This document shows, piece after piece, positions 9,481 to 17,389 of a stretch of 64,000 bases of DNA. Position 1 is the first letter of the stretch. Each line of letters begins with the position of its first letter. The position numbers and the translations under genes were made by a program. The DNA is from Bradyrhizobium jicamae. GTDB taxonomy: Bacteria > Pseudomonadota > Alphaproteobacteria > Rhizobiales > Xanthobacteraceae. Where the stretch lies: positions 186,001-250,000 of the forward strand of contig NZ_JAFCJX010000001.1 in the NCBI RefSeq assembly GCF_018130695.1, written 5' to 3'. The notes beneath the pieces were generated by a model. The model was not told where the DNA came from, searched no databases, and saw nothing but the letters and a program-made list of their open reading frames with translations.

Positions 9481-10155
9481 TCAGCTTCCCGGCGTTGGCG
9501 GCGGGGTCAGGAGATAGCCGAGGCCGCGCACGGTCTGGATGATGTCGACGTCCAGCTTCTTGCGGATGCGGCCGACGAACACCTCGATGGTGTTGGAGTC
9601 GCGGTCGAAGTCCTGGTCGTAGAGATGCTCGACGAGCTCGGTGCGCGACACCACGCGGCCGGTATGGTGCATGAGATAGGCGAGCAGCCGGTACTCGTGC
9701 GAGGTCATCTTGATCGGGTTGCCTGACACGCTGACGCGGCCGGTGCGGGTGTCGAGGGTGACAGGGCCGCAGCTCAGCTCGGATTGGGCATGACCGGTCG
9801 AACGGCGCAGCAGCGCGCGGATCCGCGCCAGCACCTCCTCGAGATGAAACGGCTTGGCGACATAGTCGTCGGCGCCGGCGTCAAAACCCTGCACCTTGTC
9901 GCTCCAGCGGTCGCGCGCGGTCAGGATCAGGACCGGCATCACGCGCTTGTTGCGCCGCCACGCCTCCAGCACCGAGATGCCGTCCATCTTCGGCAGGCCG
10001 ATGTCGAGGACCACGGCGTCGTAGGGCTCGCTATCGCCAAGGAAGTGCCCCTCCTCGCCGTCGAACGCACGATCGACCACATAGCCGGCGTCCGTCAGCG
10101 CGGTGGTGAGCTGACGGTTCAGGTCCGGATCATCCTCAACGACGAGCAGACGCAC
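9481..10155 (-). CDS. feuP: OmpR-type response regulator, FeuP-like (224 aa)
   Basis: This transcription factor has an N-terminal receiver domain (acidic pocket Glu7/Asp8/Asp9, phospho-acceptor Asp51 in LDIGLPKMDG, Thr79, Lys101 in KPFH) and a C-terminal winged helix (TSHEYRLLAYLMHH to VRGLGYLL). The start is a GTG at 10155 with GGAGG 5 nt upstream. The kinase gene follows after 117 bp, so the pair probably forms an operon. The sequence through RWSDKVQGFDAGADDYVAKPF is characteristic of FeuP in rhizobia, which supports the symbol. Confidence 0.9.
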   Translation of the reverse strand: MRLLVVEDDPDLNRQLTTALTDAGYVVDRAFDGEEGHFLGDSEPYDAVVLDIGLPKMDGISVLEAWRRNKRVMPVLILTARDRWSDKVQGFDAGADDYVAKPFHLEEVLARIRALLRRSTGHAQSELSCGPVTLDTRTGRVSVSGNPIKMTSHEYRLLAYLMHHTGRVVSRTELVEHLYDQDFDRDSNTIEVFVGRIRKKLDVDIIQTVRGLGYLLTPPPTPGS

Positions 10156-10483
10156 TTTGGCCTCCGAGGGTGGGCAGCAAGATATCCGGCATCAAGATGA
10201 GGCTTTCCGGCGTGAACGGGCCATGAACGGAGCCCCAGGGGCAATGTTACTTTTTGGTCAGGTGCACCATCCCTGAGACGCGCGCAAGCGTCTGCAGGTT
10301 CGTTCCCGACGAGGTTGGTTCAAGTACCGGGATCCCCTTGAGGCACCCCCGCCGCCCCGGGGAGGTACGATGGAACCCATTGGCTGGAGCCGGCGCGCCA
10401 GTCGAAACGATCTGCTAAGTTAACCTTTGACTGCCATTTCCATTGTCGCTGGCGCGCGGATTGCGCTAAGCCCGAGGGAGCGC
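10156..10483. other. Divergent intergenic region between feuP-like gene and vanZ-like gene
   Basis: These 328 bases should hold the feuP promoter on the minus strand and the promoter of the VanZ-like gene on the plus strand. A short inverted repeat AGACGC-N6-GCGTCT lies near 10276-10293. Small ORFs here lack coding character. I see no confident promoter boxes. Confidence 0.5.
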
Positions 10484-10906
10484 GTGCATCGCACAATGAC
10501 CCGGGAAGACCTTTTGTTGATTGATTCGAGAATTCGGACACTCGGTGTGATTGCAGGCTGGCTCGCGCTTTTGCTGATCGCGTGTGTCACGCTGTCCCCG
10601 ATCCAGGACCGCCCGTCACTGGCCGGCGCCCAGCTCGAACGCTTCGTAGCCTTTGCTACGATGGGGCTGGCCTTCGTGCTGGGTTATCCGAGACGCACAT
10701 TGCTGATCGTACTGTTTGTCGTCGGCAGCGCGTTCATGCTGGAGGCCATGCAACTGCTGACGCCGGACCGGCACGGCCGCCTGATCGACGCGATCGTCAA
10801 GGCAGCAGGCGGCACGTGCGGGATCGCGACTGGCCGTCTTGTCCTGCTGTATTTGCGCGGCAAGATAGAGCGCCTGAGGGCCCGTGCGGAGCAGTCGGCG
10901 GGTTGA
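10484..10906 (+). CDS. VanZ-like small membrane protein (140 aa)
   Basis: The protein is short and hydrophobic with about four membrane helices and the VanZ-family signature near the third helix (MQLLTPDRHGRLIDAIVKAAGG). VanZ-like proteins are widespread near polysaccharide loci and their biochemical role is mostly unknown. The GTG at 10484 is preferred because GAGGGAG ends 3 nt before it; an in-frame ATG at 10496 is the alternative. It stands alone between the divergent feuP-like gene and galE. The C-terminus is a basic helix (GKIERLRARAEQ). Confidence 0.75.
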   Translation: MHRTMTREDLLLIDSRIRTLGVIAGWLALLLIACVTLSPIQDRPSLAGAQLERFVAFATMGLAFVLGYPRRTLLIVLFVVGSAFMLEAMQLLTPDRHGRLIDAIVKAAGGTCGIATGRLVLLYLRGKIERLRARAEQSAG

Positions 10907-11183
10907 ACGTTTCCCGCGACGACGCGTCACCTGGTTGTCATCGTGCCTGCATGCGGACCTGGCGAACCGCCGATTCAGCGTCGCAAGCTGCCGAGATGCT
11001 GAATGGCTAGCCATCGCACGTTGTATCGTGCCGTTTAATTCTACAAGAACAGGCCGATCATTTCAGAACATGCCAGGCGTCCGCCGTTTAACGATACGGC
11101 GTCGTCGGCATTGAGAAATCCTGATCGCCGCGGGTACAATAGTCGTACGAACATTCTCGCAGTAAAAAAAGCAGAGACATCGC

Positions 11184-12188
11184 ATGATTTTGGTCACCGG
11201 AGGCGCCGGCTATATCGGCTCGCACGCTTGCGTCGCGCTATTGTCGGCCGGCGAGGACGTCGTCGTCTTCGATAACTTTTCCAACAGCAGCCCGCACGCG
11301 CTGGAACGGATTCAGACGATCTCCGGAAAGAAATTATCCGTCGTCGAAGGTGACATCCGCGACCAGGACGCGCTGGAAAAAACCTTGGCGCAATATGGCT
11401 GCACCGCCGTGATGCACTTCGCCGGCCTGAAATCCGTCCAGGACTCCGTCGCCGATCCGCTCGACTATTACGACCAGAATGTGATCGGATCGCATCGACT
11501 GCTGCGCGCGATGCGCGCCACCGGCGTGCGCAAGATCGTGTTCAGTTCGTCGGCGACCGTGTATGGCACGCCGCAGTTCCTGCCCTATACCGAGGAGCAC
11601 CCGCTCAGGGCGGTCAATCCTTACGGCCGCACCAAGCTGATGATCGAGGAGATGCTGCGCGACCTGCACGTCAGCGACAACAGCTGGGCGATCGCAATCC
11701 TGCGGTATTTCAACCCCGTCGGCGCGCATGAAAGCGGGTTGATCGGCGAAGATCCCAAGGGTGTTCCCAACAATCTCGTCCCATTCGTCGCCCAGGTCGC
11801 AATCGGACGGCGCGGCCGCCTCAACGTCTGGGGTAACGATTACGACACGCCCGACGGCACCGGCGTGCGCGACTATATCCACGTGATGGATCTGGCGGCG
11901 GGCCATGTGTCCGCGCTCAAGCTGCTCGATACGCCGCAATGCTTCGCGGTCAATCTCGGCACCGGTGCGGGCAACAGCGTGCTCGACGTCGTCCGTGCCT
12001 TCGAGGCTGCGAGCGGGCGACCGGTTCCCTACGATATCAGGCCGCGTCGGCCGGGTGACATCGACGCCTACTATGCCGCGACCGACTACGCATCGAAACT
12101 GCTCGGCTGGAAGGCAACCCGGTCGCTCGAGACGATGTGCGCCGACCACTGGCGCTGGCAGAGCAGCAATCCGAACGGATATACCTAG
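11184..12188 (+). CDS. galE: UDP-glucose 4-epimerase GalE (334 aa)
   Basis: GalE interconverts UDP-glucose and UDP-galactose, feeding galactose into exopolysaccharide and LPS. It is a short-chain dehydrogenase/reductase: Rossmann motif GGAGYIGS at residues 6-13, SSSATVYG at 121-128 and catalytic Tyr147/Lys151 in NPYGRTK. The NPxGxH-like motif FNPVGAHESG and the C-terminal RRPGDIDAYYA are typical of GalE. The length is normal. An AT-rich 277-bp region precedes it. Its TAG stop is part of the outer end (CTAGAGCATGATCC) of repeat copy B. Confidence 0.95.
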   Translation: MILVTGGAGYIGSHACVALLSAGEDVVVFDNFSNSSPHALERIQTISGKKLSVVEGDIRDQDALEKTLAQYGCTAVMHFAGLKSVQDSVADPLDYYDQNVIGSHRLLRAMRATGVRKIVFSSSATVYGTPQFLPYTEEHPLRAVNPYGRTKLMIEEMLRDLHVSDNSWAIAILRYFNPVGAHESGLIGEDPKGVPNNLVPFVAQVAIGRRGRLNVWGNDYDTPDGTGVRDYIHVMDLAAGHVSALKLLDTPQCFAVNLGTGAGNSVLDVVRAFEAASGRPVPYDIRPRRPGDIDAYYAATDYASKLLGWKATRSLETMCADHWRWQSSNPNGYT

Positions 12189-12290
12189 AGCATGATCCGG
12201 AAAAGTGTGAAGCGGTTTTCCGAAAAGATCATGCTCAAACAAAGACCTAAAGCGCGATGACGATTCGACCTAATCTCATCGCGCTTTAGG
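12185..12290 (-). repeat. Mosaic palindromic intergenic repeat, copy B (no central hairpin)
   Basis: This copy runs from CTAGAGCATGATCCGG to an AAAGCGCGATGA...TCATCGCGCTTT palindrome (12249-12288). The central CGCAAACGC/GCGTTTG hairpin seen in copies D, E and F is absent; TTTTCCGAAAAGATCATGCTC joins the halves. The left end supplies the galE stop codon. Confidence 0.88.
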
Positions 12291-12312
12291 ACCTCAGGCG
12301 CGGCCGACGCCT

Positions 12313-12367
12313 CCACGCTTTCCCTTCTTAACGTCCCTGACACGCGGAGTAGAACACACCGTTCGCG
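12313..12367 (-). pseudogene. Remnant of the 3' end of a gene paralogous to the one at 13657-14835
   Basis: These 55 bases match 13642-13696 with about six differences. The minus-strand frame still reads ANGVFYSACQGR and a stop; the intact gene ends ANGVFYSECQGR. Similarity stops abruptly on the upstream coding side. It is a short relic separated from the intact copy by the Hint gene and its terminator. This is a direct sequence observation. Confidence 0.75.
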
Positions 12368-12405
12368 CAACCGCGGTCTTGCGAGGCCGAGGTTCGGCCC
12401 AAACA

Positions 12406-12430
12406 AAAAGCCCCGGCGAGCTCGCCGGGG
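12406..12430 (-). terminator. Rho-independent terminator of the first Hint gene
   Basis: A perfect 20-bp palindrome CCCCGGCGAGCTCGCCGGGG (12411-12430) is followed on the minus strand by CTTTTTGTTT. It lies 27 bp after the stop of the Hint gene that reads into it. Confidence 0.85.
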
Positions 12431-12457
12431 CCTTAGACGAGTGAAGCTGGCAATGAG

Positions 12458-13360
12458 CTATGCGACCTGACTCGCCGGCTGGATGATCTGCGCAGCTCTG
12501 GCTTCGAGCAGCGCGCGAATCCGGCGAGGGACCTGGCGAAGCGATTTCGCGCGCGGATACGCGAGCTCGACGATCTGCTGACCATCGGGATAGAGCATCT
12601 CATGCTCCGCCCAGTTGTCGAACGCCATCCGATCGATGTTGTCGACGAAGGTTTCGCTCGGCGTGTTTTCCGAGAGAATCAGATCGTGGCTCTCGAGCTC
12701 GACGTGGTAGTAGGTGAAAACGTCGGGGACGCCGGACTCGCGAACGATCGATGTGCCGTTCACCAGGGCGCCGGCCTGGATCAGGATCCCGTCGACATAC
12801 AGGGCATGGCACGGCGAGACCACCAAATCCCGGCTCGGCACGTTGTCGCCGAGCGCGCCGGCGAGGATGCGGATCGGTCCGACGCGCTGCTTGTCGGCGA
12901 AACGCATGGCAACGGTTTGCTTTCCGACCCATGAAATCGGCCGGTGCGAACCATCGACCGTCACAACCAGATCGCCTCGCTTGAGATCCTCGACGAGCCG
13001 CTCGCCATCGGGCGTGCGGATCATCGTCCCGGCCATGAAGCAGACCGCATCGATTTCGATGCCCTGGGTACCGTGGGAATAGACCGTGTTCGCATTGTTT
13101 GGGCTGCTGGCGAGCGTGATCGTGTAGGCGCCGGCCGGCAACGAAGTGCCGCTATAGTCGAATGTCCAGGTCTTGTGCGCGTTGTCGAGGACCGCTTCGC
13201 CGACGTTGCTGCCGTTGATGTAGACGTAGATGTGCTGGTTGCCGTTTCCGGTCGCCGTGTAGGTGCCGGAGAAGGTCAGCGCGTTCGCACTGGTTTCGAA
13301 ATCACCGGCCGTTCCCGTGTCCGGGGAGATGGCCGTCAATTTGGCGTCTGTAACTGGCAT
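12458..13360 (-). CDS. Hint-domain protein with N-terminal Ig-like domain (300 aa)
   Basis: Residues about 8-103 look like a bacterial Ig-like repeat as found in large adhesins (ISPDTGTAGDF...LTFSGTYTATGN, then AGAYTITLASS). Cys107 in AVCFMAGTMIRTPDG opens a Hedgehog/intein (Hint_2-type) autoprocessing module, with RGDLVVTVDG, VSPCHALYVDG (His185) and TYYHVELESHDLILSEN blocks. A conserved tail follows (YPRAKSLRQVPRRIRALLEARA). There is no signal peptide, so type I secretion is plausible. The ATG at 13360 has GGGGG 6 nt upstream. A paralogue lies at 25643-26623. Known Hint chemistry suggests N-terminal cleavage or ligation through Cys107; the biological role is unknown. Confidence 0.85.
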   Translation of the reverse strand: MPVTDAKLTAISPDTGTAGDFETSANALTFSGTYTATGNGNQHIYVYINGSNVGEAVLDNAHKTWTFDYSGTSLPAGAYTITLASSPNNANTVYSHGTQGIEIDAVCFMAGTMIRTPDGERLVEDLKRGDLVVTVDGSHRPISWVGKQTVAMRFADKQRVGPIRILAGALGDNVPSRDLVVSPCHALYVDGILIQAGALVNGTSIVRESGVPDVFTYYHVELESHDLILSENTPSETFVDNIDRMAFDNWAEHEMLYPDGQQIVELAYPRAKSLRQVPRRIRALLEARAAQIIQPASQVA

Positions 13361-13371
13361 GAAACCCCCAA

Positions 13372-13390
13372 TGTTAAAGACTTTGTTAAA
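13372..13390 (+). promoter_or_regulatory. Paired TGTTAAA motif upstream of the first Hint gene
   Basis: TGTTAAAGACTTTGTTAAA carries two direct TGTTAAA copies with a 12-bp period, 12-30 nt upstream of the Hint start. Similar pairs precede the second Hint gene (26641) and the RTX gene (49692). It may be an operator, but it sits in an AT-rich leader and may be coincidental. Confidence 0.3.
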
Positions 13391-13656
13391 ATCAGAATGA
13401 TTTCACATAGCGCGATCGGGATGAACGGGCAATGCGGCGCGGCGTGAATTGGGCGTTATTGTTACCGGGGTACGGCGAAATTGATCCGCAATTCGTCGCA
13501 CCGTAATTATACGGATATCAAGCCGCTGAAGCGCTCTGGTCGTTTGCCGCCCCCTTCACGACCGCAACCGGATCGGCAACGCGTGTCTTGGATCCCGAAC
13601 GGATATGCACCGGACATCGAACCAGACGCTCGCGATCGGCTCCGCGCTTTCCGTTC

Positions 13657-14835
13657 CTAACGTCCCTGGCACTCGGAGTAGAACACGCCGTTCGCGGCCG
13701 TCAGCCGCTCCAGGCAATGCCGCTTGTCGGTAACCGGGCCATCGATCGCGAAATCATAGGCCAGCCCCTTCAGCACCAGGGCGTACCGTCCAGCGGGCAA
13801 GGCCTGGTCCGGATCGCGCGCCTCGATTTCATACATCTGAGGATCCTCCTTGAGCGGAGCGGTCCGATAGGGAATCGAGATATTGCGGATCACCCACACA
13901 TCCTCGCTCGGCGCCGTAACCGGCTTGCCGCTTGGATCGAACGTCGTTGCCTGCTTCACGCGTGCGATGACACGCACCTCGGCCGTGTCGGCAGCGCCTC
14001 CGGTTTCTCTCCGAAACACGATAAACTTCGGATGGCCGTCGGACAGCACCGTTTGGCTTGGCTTGGTGATCGCGGCCGAAATCGCAACGCGCGGATCTGG
14101 CGCGCGTCCCTGCAGCGCGTCGAGCTCCTGCAATTTGCCTCCGCTCTCGGCATAGACGCCGTAAGCCGTCGGCAATGCTCTCTTCGGCTGGACAGCGATC
14201 GTGGGCGGCGGCGGTATGGGTTGAGCGACGGCCACCGGCTTCGGTGCCTGAGATGCTGGTGACGAGAACAGATGGGAAAATGTGGCGCGCATGGTCGAGA
14301 GCGCGATGCCATGCCGCTGCACGACGATGATGCCGATGATCACCGCAAAGAACACCAGCACCGCGCAATAGCGCAGCCCGGTCGAGAACCAACTTGGCCG
14401 AGTCCACCGCAACAGGGGCAAGTCAATATTGCGCCCTGCCGCCGGCGGATCGAACAGGTCGCCGGGCGGCTGGTATGCGATCCGGGAGGACGCCTGCGTG
14501 TCGTGCTGTGGTGGCGGCGACAGCAAGCCTGAGGTCGAAGGCACTGAAAACCTGTGGACGATCTCGCTCTTCGAATGGGATTCGACGCCTGCGATCGCGA
14601 CTTCGAGCGCCTTCATCAGGCGCGCCTTCTCGACCGGGTCTTCATGCGCGAGCTGCGCCAGCTTCTGGCGGGCCAGTTCGTAGACGGCGCCGCGAAGCTG
14701 CTCCGGATCCGAGGTTATCGAGTCGATCGTCCGCGCCAGGACCAGCGCAAATTCGACCTCCGGGTGCGCCTCGGCGATCTCCTTGACGGATTTTTGAAGT
14801 TGCCCGCCTTCCACCCTTTCAATGCGTTCCCCCAT
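13657..14835 (-). CDS. Single-pass membrane protein of unknown function (392 aa)
   Basis: I do not recognise a family. Residues 1-90 are a soluble helical region (VKEIAEAHPEVEFALVLARTIDSI...). A Pro-rich linker leads to one membrane helix (about 155-173, YCAVLVFFAVIIGIIVVQ), then a second Pro-rich linker (PIPPPPTIAVQP), then a C-terminal extracytoplasmic domain of about 170 residues with two Cys (KRHCLERL, SECQGR) that could form a disulfide. The topology suggests a cytoplasmic N-terminus. The ATG at 14835 directly follows GAGAGG, so spacing is tight. A fragment of a second copy lies at 12313-12367. Confidence 0.75.
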   Translation of the reverse strand: MGERIERVEGGQLQKSVKEIAEAHPEVEFALVLARTIDSITSDPEQLRGAVYELARQKLAQLAHEDPVEKARLMKALEVAIAGVESHSKSEIVHRFSVPSTSGLLSPPPQHDTQASSRIAYQPPGDLFDPPAAGRNIDLPLLRWTRPSWFSTGLRYCAVLVFFAVIIGIIVVQRHGIALSTMRATFSHLFSSPASQAPKPVAVAQPIPPPPTIAVQPKRALPTAYGVYAESGGKLQELDALQGRAPDPRVAISAAITKPSQTVLSDGHPKFIVFRRETGGAADTAEVRVIARVKQATTFDPSGKPVTAPSEDVWVIRNISIPYRTAPLKEDPQMYEIEARDPDQALPAGRYALVLKGLAYDFAIDGPVTDKRHCLERLTAANGVFYSECQGR

Positions 14836-15206
14836 CCTCTCATTCTACGCACAATCGCAATGTGAGACAAACCGCATGCGATAATCGGTGATCTCCCCGT
14901 TTCAGATGTCGGGGAATGACGGAATCGGCAACCAAACCGATTTGCATGGTGAGTGTGGCGGCCCAGCGCGTGCGCTCGTTGAGAACCGGATCGCACGGAA
15001 AAGCCGGCAACTTCGGACCGAACGGCCACAGTTCACAAATGTTAATCTTCCGGCGCTTCCGCAGTATTGCTACGCTAATCCGCTTCGGATAGATGCATCA
15101 AAATTCATCGATCTATCGCGAATTTGTGCAAGTGATGATCTTGAGTTGGGCAACCAACTTTGCGGAATCGGCCTAGATTGTGAAAGTTGTTGCTGCGGAG
15201 CAGGTC
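14836..15206. other. Divergent intergenic region, no gene seen
   Basis: The 371 bases separate the minus-strand membrane-protein gene from the small plus-strand gene. A weak hairpin CCCCG-N10-CGGGG lies near 14896-14915. The right half is AT-richer (AATGTTAATC near 15035). I see no ORF with coding character and no confident promoter boxes. Confidence 0.5.
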
Positions 15207-15410
15207 ATGAAAAGCAAGAGCTCTTTCCCGGTCGATCTGTCCGCTCGGCGTGAAGATCACGTGCGACAGGCCAACGAAAGAATCGCCAAATCGATCGCCT
15301 TGCTGATCGACGAGAACGACAAGCTGCGCCGGATGGCAGTCCTCCTCGCGTCCCAGAATGAGGCCTTGCAGCGGTCGATGCCGCAACTGAAGTCCCGCGA
15401 GGCGCACTGA
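15207..15410 (+). CDS. Small helical protein (67 aa)
   Basis: The product is a small charged protein predicted to be one long helix or coiled coil (RQANERIAKSIALLIDENDKLRRMAVLLASQNEAL), with no signal peptide. The ATG at 15207 has GGAG about 5 nt upstream; a GTG nine codons earlier lacks such a site. The stop codon TGA is followed at once by repeat copy C. No family recognised. Heptad-like spacing of Ile/Leu suggests self-association or docking to a partner. Confidence 0.6.
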   Translation: MKSKSSFPVDLSARREDHVRQANERIAKSIALLIDENDKLRRMAVLLASQNEALQRSMPQLKSREAH

Positions 15411-15494
15411 AGCGCGATGAGATTGGATTAAATCGTCATCGCGCTTGATTTGATCTTTCTCGGAAAACCGCTTCACACTTTTCCGGATCATGCC
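15408..15494 (+). repeat. Mosaic palindromic intergenic repeat, copy C (no central hairpin)
   Basis: The palindromic AAGCGCGATGAG...CGTCATCGCGCTT arm is joined by GATTTGATCTTTCTCGG to the CGCTTCACACTTTTCCGGATCATGC half. It begins in the TGA stop of the small gene at 15207-15410 and ends 25 bp before the stop of the convergent gene at 15519. Confidence 0.88.
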
Positions 15495-15518
15495 GCAGAT
15501 GCGGCTCGGGTGAGTTCA

Positions 15519-16214
15519 TCATCTCAACTGAGACGCGAAGGCCGGATCCAGCTCGGCGACCGCGCGGGCGAGGAAAGCCTGTCCATTCGGTGAAGCCGCG
15601 CGGTAGAGATCGACGAGCACGGCACGATTTTGGGAATGTTGCAACAATTGCGCTGCGACATCCGTCTTCAACAGCTGATTTAGTTCAGGATCGGAGACGC
15701 TGCGAAGATTTAATCCTGCACGCAGCCGCTCGATCGTCAGATCACTGGCGGCCGGCGATGTGTAGTAGACCATCTTGAGGTTGTCGGCTTGCTTGGGGTC
15801 GTCGGGATCGGCGCGACCAAGCAGCGAGGCACGGCTCAGCCACAGTCGGGGTTGCAGCGGACGCCGTTCGAGCGAGCGGGCAATCAACCGCTGGGCGTAC
15901 GCGATGCGCAGAAGGTTTTGTGCATTCTCGGCGCCGGGCGGCGCGGACGTCCGATCGGTCGCGGCCAGAGCCGCGGACGCGGCCGAGACGGTGCGATCAA
16001 CCTCGATTGAGGGATCAAGCACAGCTGACATGGCAAACAGCGCGGATCCATAGCTGGGCAACGGCAAAACAGACTGTGCGGCGAGAGCCAGCCAAATATG
16101 GATGATCGCAGCCACCGACAGCACGACCAGGGCGATGCAGGACACCGCGCGCAGCATGATCATGCGCAGGTCGCGCACGACAACATTGGCCGATCTTCCG
16201 GCGACATTCGGCAA
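15519..16214 (-). CDS. Single-TM protein of an uncharacterised polysaccharide-locus family (about 231 aa)
   Basis: One N-terminal membrane helix (VSCIALVVLSVAAIIHIWLAL) is followed by an extracytoplasmic helical domain with RPLQPRLWLSRASLLG and a LKMVYYTSP motif. The same order (PSDPYLWL, LRMSYRLGP, then a helical tail) is seen in the protein at 61412-62167, so I place both in one family. The start is uncertain: a TTG at 16214 has GGGAG 9 nt upstream and lies 3 nt after the phosphatase stop; an ATG at 16163 is the alternative. It is probably co-transcribed with the phosphatase. Function unknown. Confidence 0.65.
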   Translation of the reverse strand: MPNVAGRSANVVVRDLRMIMLRAVSCIALVVLSVAAIIHIWLALAAQSVLPLPSYGSALFAMSAVLDPSIEVDRTVSAASAALAATDRTSAPPGAENAQNLLRIAYAQRLIARSLERRPLQPRLWLSRASLLGRADPDDPKQADNLKMVYYTSPAASDLTIERLRAGLNLRSVSDPELNQLLKTDVAAQLLQHSQNRAVLVDLYRAASPNGQAFLARAVAELDPAFASQLR

Positions 16215-16216
16215 CG

Positions 16217-16969
16217 CTATCTCACTCCCGTGAAATGGAAGTCGAGACGATAATCCTCGATTGCCAGAACCGTGAGGCACCCCGTCGCATAGGCGCCGGT
16301 ATCGATGTTCACACGATGGTTCCTGATTTCCGGCTCTCGCACCGGTGTGTGGCCATGGACGACGACTTTGCCAAAATCCTCGTCGCTGCTGAGAAACGGC
16401 TCCCGGATCCACATCAGGTCTTCTTCACTTTGCTGATCCAGCGGGATGCCGGGCTTGGCGCCGGCATGCGCGAAGAAAAAATCGCCGCAGCTGTAGGACG
16501 GAACGAGTGCCCGCAGAAACGCGATGTGCGACTGCGGCAAGGCGGCAAGAAAGGCCTGCCTGACCGAGACCGGATCGGTCGCGGCCTGGTGAGGAGAAGT
16601 TTCAACGCCGTAGGACATCAGGGTCGCCGCACCACCAAGCTGCAGCCACTCCGGCAACCGCGACGGGTCCGCCAGAAGATCCATCAGCAGCGCCTCGTGA
16701 TTGCCCTTGATGAAGACGGTTTCATGAACCTGTCCCCGGCCGATCAGCAGATCCAGCGTTCGCCGCGTATTCGGACCACGGTCGACATAGTCCCCCAGGA
16801 ACACCTGGATAACGCGCCCAGGCTTCGTCCGCGCCAGATCCTCGTCGATCAATCCAAACGCGGTGGTCAGCAGATCGGAGCATCCGTGGATGTCGCCGAC
16901 GGCGTACAGCCTGACACCCTTGGGTAAGCGTGCCCGCCGATCCAGGCGGGACAGCAACGCCTTCAGCAT
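16217..16969 (-). CDS. Calcineurin-like serine/threonine metallophosphatase (250 aa)
   Basis: The binuclear-metal phosphoesterase motifs are complete: GDIHG (25-29), GDYVDRG (59-65), GNHE (89-92), FAHAG (166-170) and HGHT (205-208). Arrangement and length fit bacterial PrpA/ApaH-like protein phosphatases. The ATG at 16969 has GAGGA 9 nt upstream. It lies just before the single-TM gene at 15519. A role in dephosphorylating polysaccharide-regulating kinases is inference from location only; a nucleotide substrate is equally possible. Confidence 0.88.
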   Translation of the reverse strand: MLKALLSRLDRRARLPKGVRLYAVGDIHGCSDLLTTAFGLIDEDLARTKPGRVIQVFLGDYVDRGPNTRRTLDLLIGRGQVHETVFIKGNHEALLMDLLADPSRLPEWLQLGGAATLMSYGVETSPHQAATDPVSVRQAFLAALPQSHIAFLRALVPSYSCGDFFFAHAGAKPGIPLDQQSEEDLMWIREPFLSSDEDFGKVVVHGHTPVREPEIRNHRVNIDTGAYATGCLTVLAIEDYRLDFHFTGVR

Positions 16970-17027
16970 GGACGCTGTCCTCGTCAAGCGAGCAAGCCGT
17001 CAATCCACGCGCGGCGTGCGTATCGCG

Positions 17028-17291
17028 TCAGCGATACCATCCCGTATACGCGCCCCAATAGCCGACGCCGCCGTAAGGCCCGTAGGCGCCGTACAGGGGA
17101 GCGCAAGAGTATTTGTCGGAGCATCCCCAGTGCCGGCGCGGGGTGTAGCGAGGCGCGACCGCCTCGACCGTCTCCGCGACTCGGGCTTCCCGACGAGGCA
17201 ACGAGGCATCAGCCGCGCGAGCGTATCCGGGGATGGCAAAGACGCTGCCAAGCAGGAGCAGCGCAATCAATCGCGGGCTTGAAACAGGCAT
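17028..17291 (-). CDS. Small secreted Gly/Tyr-rich protein (87 aa)
   Basis: A clear signal peptide (PRLIALLLLGSVFAIPGYARA) precedes a mature part of about 60 residues with two Cys (WGCSDKYSCAPLYG) and a Gly/Tyr-rich end (GAYGPYGGVGYWGAYTGWY). GAGGGG lies 4 nt before the ATG at 17291, which fixes the start; an upstream ATG gives an unlikely leader. Such short proteins are common in Bradyrhizobium-type genomes without assigned function. Compare the protein at 25288-25518. Confidence 0.7.
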   Translation of the reverse strand: MPVSSPRLIALLLLGSVFAIPGYARAADASLPRREARVAETVEAVAPRYTPRRHWGCSDKYSCAPLYGAYGPYGGVGYWGAYTGWYR

Positions 17292-17389
17292 AAATCCCCT
17301 CGCCACAGGCGGCAAACCAGACAATTCACGTTATTAACACGCCCAATGGCCCAAATCTATTGTCAAAGGGCCACACCGTTGCGGGAAGG

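Noticed and set aside
17347..17373. TGGCCC...GGGCCA inverted repeat as a terminator
   Set aside because: The stem is short with a 15-nt loop and no T-run follows on either strand.
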